DNA from: Rhodosorus marinus
Taxonomy: Eukaryota > Rhodophyta > Stylonematophyceae > Stylonematales > Stylonemataceae
Length of the DNA: 64,000 nucleotides
Assembly: GCA_029953675.1 (NCBI GenBank)
Contig: JAMWBK010000001.1
Coordinates: forward strand, 1,091,001-1,155,000
Direction: 5' to 3'
Part shown: positions 55,100 through 64,000 of the stretch, one piece after another
Layout: every line of letters begins with the position of its first letter
Numbering within the stretch: the first letter of the stretch is position 1
Program-made: the position numbers and the translations under genes
The notes under the pieces: generated by a model
What the model was told of the DNA's origin: nothing
Databases searched by the model: none
Seen by the model: only the letters and a program-made list of their open reading frames with translations

Positions 55100-58000
55100 C
55101 TAATAACTAGGGAGGGAAGCATGCAACCCCAGGCGCCGATGGCGCGCCTCGGAAAGCATGTCGCTGGAATATCGCCAAAGGAAGACACTTAAACGCCTCA
55201 AGAGCGCCAAATATTCAGTAGGATGCTCAGCAAAACAATTCCGCAACCACTCTAAACCCGACTTATCCACGTGACCAAAGCTTTCCACAATGAATGGCTG
55301 GAACCGGTGAGAGCGACCCTCAGCGCAAGGCAGACTGGCCATGCTCTCAGCATACCGTCGTTCCTTAACTCTTCGAAGGGCTGAAGCCGCGGCCCCCCGG
55401 CGGCGGGCGGCTGCGGTGAGGTGGGCGCTGGCCACGGGGCAGGTAATCGCAAGGTCCACATATGTTGAGCGTCTGGCAGCAGCGTCGGAGACGAGGAGAT
55501 CGGCTATACAACGGGGCGGTGCAGAGTCCTAGATTGATCTGGGCAGTTCCGACTCAAACTCAACCGTCTGCCCTATCCGAGTCAAAAAATTCGCTGAGGA
55601 TGTACTTGAGGCGAGTGTGACGCCTCGTACGGAGACCTCTCAACAGTCCGCAGGAACCCAGGAAGTGGTAGCCACAAGCGTCAATCCGGCTCTCACATCC
55701 CTGACAGAAAGACGGCCGATTGGAGTGCCACGGAGCCTGTGGCAAACCGAGATAGATCCGTGCGGCAGAACGGAACTGGAAAGCATCGAGACGATGACTC
55801 AATGACGACGGTAGAGTGGTTAACCACAAGTGCGAGAGGTGGCCTCTCATGCCGCGGAGACGAGCGGCAGTGGTAGGCGGCGTGAGAGGAGAATTGAGCA
55901 TGACTGTGTGAGCGGCACTGTGTTGGCCCCAGGTGAGGCTATGTTGAATCACATCAGCGCGGGAGCTCCACAATCGGCTCAAACCCGGATAATCTGCAAC
56001 AGGGGACCCGGGGCTAGCCTCTCCGTCATCAGCAAGAACTCGGTCGAGGGGAGAATCCTCAATCGCTTCAGCTCGTCCCCATAACAGCTCCTCCCAGGAA
56101 CGAAAGCGGGACCGATTTGCGTCCGGCACGGCGTTGCACATCCTGAACGCGTGTTGAAGACCATCATAAATTGTCAAAGGCGGGGGCGGCAGGGTCACTG
56201 GATCCTCGTTGTTCAAAGCTCGAACCAAGAGGCAGGCAGTTAGCATCTGGAAGGTCACCAACGTTCGCAGCGCGGTAGCCCAGAAGGCAACCGCCGCTGG
56301 CGAGCATACCAGCCCACGGTCTGCGACGCCGAATCCCCCTAATCCCAACGGTAGAGCGATCTGTGCACGAATCAAGTCCCTGTCGGGAGCAGCTTCAAGA
56401 TCGAGGGGCTCGTCCAAGAGCGTTCCCCAGTGTTGCAGGGTCATCTCGTCGGCTTTAGCCGCGATCCACGAGCCCCAAGCTGGAGGCAGGCTGCGCAACC
56501 AGTAGTTGAGTCTGGGACCGGCACAAAAGCGGGAAAGCAAGCAGGCCGATTGCAGCATGCTGTCGGGTAGGTGCTCAATGGCGTCGGTGAGTTGCTTGTG
56601 CCGTGCCAAAACTCGCTCGCAGGATGCTTGGACAAAGTTGTCAGTCCCCAATCCGACGCCGTGGTGTTCGAACCCTTCACGTTCGCTGATTAGTCGCAGA
56701 GTGGGTGGCAGAGAGGCCAGCGACACGTTCCTCGGGGGGAGAAAGCGACATTTTTCTGTTTCCACAGTCAAACCGACGCGACGTGCAATCGCTTCAATCT
56801 CGGTCAGCCCCCTAGCCAGGGTGTCAGGGGTGCCCAGCAATGTTACGTCATCGTGGTACGCGCAGATTCGAAGATCCGAGACCTCAGTCGGAAGACGTAA
56901 AAGTACGAGCTGAAGGGCACAGGCATGAAGAAGAGGTCTGCAAGGGTCGCCTTGTTGGACGCCAGTATGTGCTTGAAAAACAGTGCCCTCCGTTGTCAAG
57001 TAGGGGAGGCTCTCCCCTCCGTAAATACCCGATAGAAACGGCCACGCCTCCGGAAACACCCGTCGGAGCACCTCTAGCGCATGCGTCCGCGACACGCTGT
57101 TGAATGCGTTCCGGAAATCAACCACCAAGACTCCCCACTCCGGCCTACTGGCGCGTTCTAGCTCGATCCCATGGGTGATTAGTTCGCAATCCCCAGAAAA
57201 TCCCACCCCTACTTGTAAGGGCGCCATAAAAGCTGTGACTCGCTGGCGAAGGCGCTGGCATAGCCACCCCCGGGCTAACTTCCGTAGGCTCTCCACCATC
57301 CCGATCGGTCGGAGACGCGGGTGGGCCGGCTGGTGGCCAGGTTTCGTGAGCAAGCAAAGCTGTGCCTGCCGGAGATGTTCCCATGGCGCAGACGCACCCG
57401 ATACGCCCTGGAACAACTTGTTAAGGATCCTCAGAAGCGCGCTCTGGCCAGGCTGGCTCAGGGCCTGCAATAGCTCTGTTCTTAGTCCGGAGGGTCCGGG
57501 ACAGCGTCCCCGACGCGAGGTACGAAGCAAATCCTCCAGGTCAGACTCACTGAGCGTCAGATCGATGCGAAACCTGGCCAACTCCGGACGGTCCAAGAAT
57601 ACCTCGAATTCAGGGGAAAAGTCCACGTCGGACTCAGGGAACAAAGACCACACCGTCTGGGCGAGACTATCATCGTAGGGGAGCACAGGCGCCTGGCCCT
57701 CCAAAACCCGCGCCGCTCGACTTAAATCGCCCACTGCTACCAATTTCTGTACTCGAGCCGGCACGGGCGACACTGTGCCATGCCGAGTCCGACGGGCGGA
57801 TGGTGATGACGACGCCAAATAGCTGCGCTGTAGTACTTCGAAGTCTCCCTTCAAGAACAGGGCCAGTCGGTCTCGTACTCGCCATCTGCGCTCCGATGTG
57901 TGAATGGGGGCCAGAATCAGGCGCGGCATGACCCCCAGAAAAACCCAAATGACTGTGTCCCGAATGTTACGAGCCAGGCTCGTGAAGATGAAATCGAGAA

Positions 58001-58172
58001 TGGTTCCAGCTACTAGAAGGTCTCCACGAGGGAGGACGACTGGGGGAATGCCCCCACGGAGGGGAAGCGAGCCTCCTTCCAAAGAAATCCACCGCCGGAG
58101 CCAACTCCGAAAACGCGTACGCCAAATGCCCCAGTCTCCGCTCTCCTTCAGGACATAAGACTGTAGATCCAT
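55100..58172 (-). pseudogene. Family B copy 3 ORF2, best-preserved polymerase domain
   Basis: Open from ATG 58172 to 55560 (870 residues): N-terminal region, reverse transcriptase with VVDFRNAF, QQGDPCRP and AYHDDVTLLG, and the finger. An extra A in a homopolymer near 55588 shifts the frame and a TAG lies near 55531. The endonuclease C-terminus continues at 55459-55100. This copy therefore probably makes a polymerase without its endonuclease half, or nothing. Confidence 0.88.
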
Positions 58173-58203
58173 AGGCTGCGACCTCGTAGCCGTGCCTGGA
58201 GCG

Positions 58204-59613
58204 CTAATCGTGCTTCTCCCCCTTAGACCCGGGGGAGTCGGTCCTCGCTCTCTTACCTCCTATCCGCACCAAAGTCGTGAGCCGCCCACTCCGCGAGGCT
58301 CGCGGAACGGATCCCGCGGGCTTCAGCAAAGTAACCTGGGCGTCCTCCACCGCCATGCCCTCAGTCTGCTCCCCTGCCTCACCACTCTCGCTGGAAGTGG
58401 TGCTAGAAGCAGAGCCCTCCAAAATCCCCAACCGCTGCAGCTCTGTCTTTTAGCGCGAAGTCAGCACAAGTCGCCTCTCCAGATCGAAGAAGCTGGACAC
58501 CGCCATGCACAGGTGACGAGGGCCCGACCGGAACCGCTCCAACAAGATCCTCTCAAGGCGCTGAATCCGTAGCCAATGGATCGCTGCCGCCTTCACGCTG
58601 CTCTCATGCTCAGAGAGCCCTGCCGTTTCTCCCGGAGACAGGAAATTGCCCGGGAAACAGTCAAAATCGAAGTGCAAAACCACCTGCGGATTGCAGCGCA
58701 ACCACCGGGCGCTCCCAGGCCACTGCTCGGTAGGCTTCGCCAGCAAGGCCTCCAGGTACTTGGCGGCGGTTGCGGAGACCAAAAACAGCACATCGCGGCC
58801 CTCATAGTTTTCGAAGAAGAAATCACCCCGGCTGCACCCTAACGATTCCGCAAAAGTGTCCCGGAAGTCTCGCATAGACGGAACCTGGCCTCGTCTAGTC
58901 TGGGGCCGGACATTTCGCACCCACAGAAATTGGTGAGTGGTCTCCACAGGTCCATCCTGAGGCTCGCGAGATGGTAGGAAACGGAGCATAGCCGCCGTAC
59001 GTGTGGCAGTGGTGCCCTTGCGCAAGACTGAGGCGTACGAAGCCCCCCCCTTGCGGCCACCACGTGTCCCCGAAGTAGCCGGGAGCTGGTGACCACCTGA
59101 GGGCTGGTCCAAGAGAGGGAAGTCCACAGCTGCAGTCTCCTCCACACCGGTTGCCGCACAGTCACCACCACCATTGCCTCGAGTCCCCGAGCGCTGAGGC
59201 GCGTTTTGGCCCGGCCTGCCGCTCCCCAACGTCGTACTGTCCCGCGCAGAAGCAACCGCCCTCGCCTGTCCCGGGACAGGTTCATGTTGATTGACCTGAT
59301 GATGACTGCCTTCATCCAACGCTGCCACTCTGGTGCAATTCAAATTCTCCTCCGAATTTGAATTTGACCTGGCCAGCAATCCCGATTCCAGCCCACCTAG
59401 CTTCTGGGTGAGCTGAGGGAGCACTCCACGATCACTCGCAGCCGTGATCAGGCTGGTGACAGCGGAGATAAGTGCACGCGCCTGGGTGCCAGAAGCGCCT
59501 TCCAAGTCAACCTTGGAAGAAAAGGTGCCGCAGCTGAGGCGAACACGGAGTCCCCCACCCGGCAGTGCCTCCTTGGGAGGACGCTCCGTCGAGCGCGGAG
59601 ATATCCCTACCAT
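58204..59613 (-). pseudogene. Family B copy 3 ORF1, one premature stop
   Basis: ATG at 59613-59611, directly after the splice-like junction. Open to a TAG at 58450, where copy 1 has a Tyr codon, then open again to 58204. Contains an N-terminal region with the block LISAVTSLITAASDRGVLPQ, a Gly/Ser/Asn-rich middle, and the NVRPQT and RDFRDTFAESLG blocks shared with family A. Confidence 0.82.
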
Positions 59614-59776
59614 CCCGGAAGACAGAAGTAGTTGCAAATGCAAACGACGCACCGCGGAAAATCGACGGGGAGGCGTACCAGATCAAGCGCTTCCCGTAAA
59701 CGAACACGCTCGCGACCGAAAAAGAAACAAAACCCCAATCCTCAGCCACTGGCTTACTGGCATTCATCAGGATGCT

Positions 59777-61690
59777 CCATACTCTCAGCATACGTTCGTT
59801 CCTTCACGCGGCGAAGGGCCGAAGCAGCACCTCCCCGGCGGCGGGCGGCAGCCGTGAGATGGGCGCTTACCACAGGGCATGTAATCGCGAAGTCAACATA
59901 TGCTGAGCGTGCGCCGGCAGCATCAGAGACGAGGATATCTGCGATACAACGGGGCGGTGCCGTGTCCGAGACCGATCTGGGTAGTTCCGATTCCACCTCA
60001 ACCGTATGCCCTACCCGAGTCAAACATTCGCTGAGAATGTGCTTGAAGCGAGTGTGACGCCTCGTACGAAGACCTCTCAACAGTCCGCGTGAACCTAAAA
60101 AGTGGTAACCACAAGCATCGATCCGACTCTCACATCCCTGACAGAAAGACGGCCGATTAGAGTGCCACGGAGCTTGTGGCAAACCCAGATAGATCCGTGC
60201 AGCAGAGCGGAACTGAAAGGCGTCAAGACGGTGACCCAGTGGTGAAGGCAGCGTGGTTAAACCACAAGTGCGACAGGTTGCCTCCCATGCCGCGGAGGCG
60301 AGCGGCGGTGGTAGGCGGTGTGAGGGGAGAGTTGAGGAATATTGCCTGAGCAGCAATGTGTTGGCCCCAGGTGGGGCTATGTTGAATCACATCAGTGCGC
60401 GAGCTCCATAATCGGCTCAGACAAGGGTAATCTGGAACAGGTGACCCGGGGCTGGCTTCCCCGTCGTCTGCGAGGACCCTGTCGATGGGAGAGTCCTCGA
60501 TCGCCGCAGTACGTCCGCATAACAGCTCTCTCCAGGAGCGGAACTTGGATCGATTCTCGTCCGGCACGGCGTTGCACTTACTGAACGCCTGTTGCAGCGC
60601 ATCATATATACTCAAAAGCGGTGGCGGAAGGGTCGCGGGGTCTTCGCTAGTCAGCCCTAGCCAAAAGGCAGGCATTTAGCATCCGAAAACTCGCCAAGGT
60701 GCGAAGCGCGGTAGCCCAGGAGGCGACCGCCGCAGGCGAGCATACGAGTCCACGGTCGGCCACTCCAAATCAACCTAATCGCAACGGTAGGGAAATCTGG
60801 GCACGAATTAGGTCCCAGTCAGGAGTCGCTTCAACATCCAAGGGTTCATCCAAGAGCGTTCCCCAGTGCTTCAGCATCGCCTCGTCCGCCTTGGCTGCCA
60901 TCCACGAGCCCCAATGGGGTGGAAGGCTTCGCAGCCAGTAATTCAGCCGGGGGCAGGCATAAAAGCAGGAAAGCAGGCTTGCAGATTGTAGCATGCTGTC
61001 CGGTAACCGCTCATTGGCGTCAGTGAGCTGCTTCTGGCGTACTAAAACTCGTTCACAGGAGTCTTGCACGAAGTTGTCACTCCCCAAACCGACGCCATGG
61101 TGCTCGAGCCCCTCACGTTCACCAGAGACTCGGAGACTAGATGGCAGGGAGTCCGTCGAAACTTCACGCGGGGCGAGAAAACGGCATTTCTCGGGTTCCA
61201 CGGTCAGACCTACTCCACGTGCTATTGCTTCGATCTGGGTCAATCCCCGAGCCAAGGTCGCAGGGGTGCCCAGCAACGTCACGTCGCCGTTGAGGCACAG
61301 ATTCGCAGATCCGGCACCGCAGCCGCCATTCGCAAAAGCAGGCCCACAAGGATCACCTTGTTGAACGACAGTACGTGCTGCAAAAATAGGGCCCTGTGTT
61401 GTCAAGTAAGGGAGGCTCCCCTCCCTTACTTGATACCGGATAGGAACGGCCACGCCTCCGGGAGCTAGTCCACGTCGGACGACGGGAACAAAGCCGACAC
61501 AGTTTTGGTCCAGACTCTCATCGTACGGGGGAACAGGCGTTTACTCCAAGACCCTTGCCGCTCGACTCAGGTCGCCAACCACCGCCAATTTCGGCACTCG
61601 AGTCGTCACGGGCGAGACTGGTCCAGTCCGAGCCCGACGCACAGAGTGCTCCCTCCGATGACGCCAAGTAGCTTTGCTGTAGTACCTGAC
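59777..61690 (-). mobile_element. Family B copy 4, 5' part, internally deleted
   Basis: Older and more diverged copy: endonuclease, finger and thumb regions at 59777-60960, RT to about 61450 with the QQGDPCGP block. The active site is disrupted (AYHDD region shortened near 61290). A deletion near 61470 then joins to the N-terminal part (61475-61690). Many frame changes. Confidence 0.82.
61402..61433. repeat. Perfect 14-bp palindrome arms in copy 4
   Basis: TCAAGTAAGGGAGG, 4-nt loop, then its exact complement. Confidence 0.9.
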
Positions 61691-61692
61691 CC

Positions 61693-64000
61693 TCTGGGCT
61701 ACGAACGGAATTACTGAAGGCCTTGAGCAAGCCTGGCCAGAGCGCCATGGTGAAGATCCTGAATACGCTGTTCCAGGGTGCAGGGAGTGCGCCTGCCCCT
61801 TGGGACCATCTGCGACGGGCACAGCTTTGCTTGTTAACGAAACCCGACCACGAGCCGGCACACCCGCATCTCCGGCCGATCGGCATGGTTGAGAGTCTAC
61901 GGAAACTCGCCGGGAGGTGGCTATGCCAGCGCCTGCGCCAGCGAGTCACCGCCTTTATGGCGCCTTGGCAGGTAGGGGTGGGAATTTCCGGGGGTTGCGA
62001 ACTAGTCACCCATACGATCGAGCACGAGCTAGCGAGTAGGCGTGATTGGGGAGTTTTGGTAGTTGACTTTCGTAACGCATTCAACAGCGTCTCGCGGACG
62101 CATGCTTTGGAGGTGATTCGCAAGGTATTCCCTGAGGCGTGGCCGTTCCTATCCGGTATTTACGCAGGGGGGAGCCTCCCTTACTTGACAACGCAGGGCT
62201 CTGTTTTTGCAGTACGTACTGGCGTTCAACAGGGTGATCCTTGTGGGTCGGTACTCCACGCATGTGCCTTGCAGCTCGTGCTCCAGCGACTGGCGGCTGA
62301 GGTGCCGGAGCTTCGCATCTGTGCCTACCATGACGACGTGAGGTTGCTGGGCACTCCTGAGCACTTGGCTCGGGGACTGACCCAGATCGAAGCAATCGCA
62401 CGTGGAGTAGGTCTAACCTTGGAACCCGAAAAATGCTGCTTTCTCGGCCCGCGTGAAGTTTCGAGGGGCTCCCTGCCACCTAGTCTCCGGGCCGTTGGTG
62501 AACATGCGGGGCTCGAGCACTATGGCGTCGGTTTGGGGAGTGACAACTTTGTCCAAGACTCTTGCGAACGAGTTTTAGCGCGCCATAAGCAGCTAACCGA
62601 CGCCATTGAGCGCATACCATGCTCCAATCGGCTTGCCTGCTCTCCCGCTTTTGTGCGGCCCCGAACTGAATTACTGGCTGCGAAGCCTTCCACCGCACTG
62701 GGGCTCGTGGATGGCAGCCAAGGCGGGCGAGGCGACGCTGAAGCACTGGGGAACGCTCTTGGATGAATCCCTGGATGTGGAAGCGGCTCCTGACAGGGAC
62801 CTAATTCGTGGCCAGATTGCCCTACCTTTACGATAAGGCGGATTTGGTGTGGCCGACCGTGGACTCGAAGGCTCGGCAGCGGCGGTCGCCTCATGGGCTA
62901 CCGCGCTTCGCACCTTGGTGAGTTTTTGGATGCGAAGTGCTTGCCTTTTGTCTAGAGCACTGACTATTGAAGACCACGTGACCCTTCCGCCGCCGCTTTT
63001 GAGTATCGATGATGCTCTAGATCAGGCGTTCAGTAAGTGCAACGCCGTGCCGGACGAGAGCCGACCCAGATTTCGCTCCTGGAAGGAGCTGTTATGGAGA
63101 CGAACTGAGGCGCTCGAGGACTCTCCCATCGACAGAGTACTCGCCGACGAGGAGGAAGCTAGACCCGGGTCGCCGGTTGCCGATTACCCGGGTCTGAGCC
63201 GATTCTGGAGCTCGCGCACTGATGTGATACAACATAGCCTCACCTGGGGCCAACACAGTGCCGCTCACGCAATCTTGCTCAGCTCTCCACTCACACCGCC
63301 TACCACCGCCGCTCGCCTCCGCGGCATGGGAGGCCATCTTTCACATTTGTGGTTAACGACCCTGCCGTCATCACTGGGTCACCGTCTCGATGCCTTCCAG
63401 ATTCGCTCTGCCGCACGGATTTACCTGGGTTTGCCACAAGCTCCGTGGCACTCTAATCGGCCGTCTTTCTGTCAGGGATGTGAGAGTCGAATCGATGCTT
63501 GTGGTTAACATTTCTTAGGTTCATGCGGACTGTTGAGAGGTCTTCGTACGAATCGTCACACTCGCTTCAAGTACATTCTCAGCGAATACCTGACTCGGGT
63601 AGGGCATACGGTTGAGGTGGAATCGGAACTACTCAGATCGGTCTCTCGGATAGGGCACCGCCCCGCTGTATCGCAGATCTTCTCGTCTCCGATGCTGCCC
63701 CCAGACGCTCAGAATATGTTGACCTCGCGATTACATGCCCTGTGGCAAGCGCCCATCTGACGGCTTCGGCCCTTCGCCGCGTGAAGGAACGACGGTATGC
63801 TGAGAGTATGGCCGGCCTGCCTCGCGCTCAGGGTCGCTCCCACCGGTTCCAGCCTTTCATTGCGGAAAGCTTTGGTCACATGGAGAAGTCGGGTTTGGAG
63901 TGGTTGCGGAAATGTTTCACTGAGCATCCTGTTGAATACTTGGAACTTTTGCGGCGTTTAAGTATCTCTCTGCGGCGATATTCGAGCAGCATGCTTGCCG
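61693..64000 (+). mobile_element. Family B copy 5, head-to-head with copy 4, runs off the window
   Basis: Plus-strand ORF2 from the region after GRCPGPSGLR to the C-terminus. RPIGMVESLRKLA, VVDFRNAF, QQGDPCGS and AYHDDVRLLG are intact at 61723-62600. Frame changes lie near 62620 and 62835, and a stop at 63508. It is about as diverged as copy 4 and clearly the same older subfamily. Confidence 0.85.

Larger units (their letters stand above)
55052..59776 (-). mobile_element. Family B LINE copy 3, near full length, inserted in copy 4
   Basis: 4725 bp flanked by CCATACTCT at 55043-55051 and 59777-59785. It extends about 97 bp further at the 5' end than copy 1 (59680-59776), so copy 1 is slightly truncated. 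It lacks the 106-nt intron of copy 1. Confidence 0.9.

Noticed and set aside
1-64000. tRNA or rRNA genes
   Set aside because: I found no convincing cloverleaf or rRNA block by eye; a dedicated scan was not possible.

Overview
This is nuclear DNA of a eukaryote. It has GT-AG introns, retrotransposons that make up roughly half of the window, an ABCG half-transporter and a ZIP metal transporter, and several large secreted Cys-rich or RTX-type proteins. Few host genes have introns and those introns are short. A microalga is plausible (a red alga would fit), but nothing here proves the lineage.

Layout. 1-4555 (minus) is most of a giant secreted protein: signal peptide, coiled-coil region, Cys-rich GCC2/GCC3-like repeats, two LNR (Lin-12/Notch) repeats and three HYR-like modules; its C-terminus lies outside the window. 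5197-8576 is a nested inverted-repeat structure around a broken RTX-repeat copy. 8580-12161 is repeat debris (LINE tails, a Ty1/copia fragment, short repeats). 12162-20483 is a decayed Ty1/copia element (target duplication GATTCG) whose 5' LTR is split by a nearly complete 4.0 kb LINE (family A). 21108-22811 is an intact secreted RTX-repeat protein. 22823-28060 is a mosaic of LINE fragments. 28643-30529 is an ABCG half-transporter. 30707-39050 holds family B LINE copies. 40860-41861 is a ZIP transporter. 42480-46290 is LINE debris with a long hairpin. 46774-48108 is a second RTX protein. About 48440-52084 is a second copia element lacking its 3' part. 52746-54687 is a multi-exon Cys-rich secreted protein. 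54765-64000 is a nest of family B copies.

The host genes fall into two themes: secreted, probably cell-surface or matrix proteins (four genes plus two degenerate RTX copies), and two membrane transporters. Three of the secreted genes (21108, 46774, 52746) share an N-terminal domain with matching cysteine spacing, attached to either RTX repeats or an exon-encoded Cys-rich module array.

The LINEs carry a reverse transcriptase with a YHDD active site followed by a C-terminal zinc finger and a restriction-like endonuclease, and no apurinic-type endonuclease is visible. Family A ends in (ATTC)n and family B in (AGTAAAGTCC)n. Many insertions keep target duplications of 6-12 bp, so their relative ages can be read. 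One family B copy appears to have lost a 106-nt GT-AG intron that another copy keeps just upstream of its ORF1 start codon.
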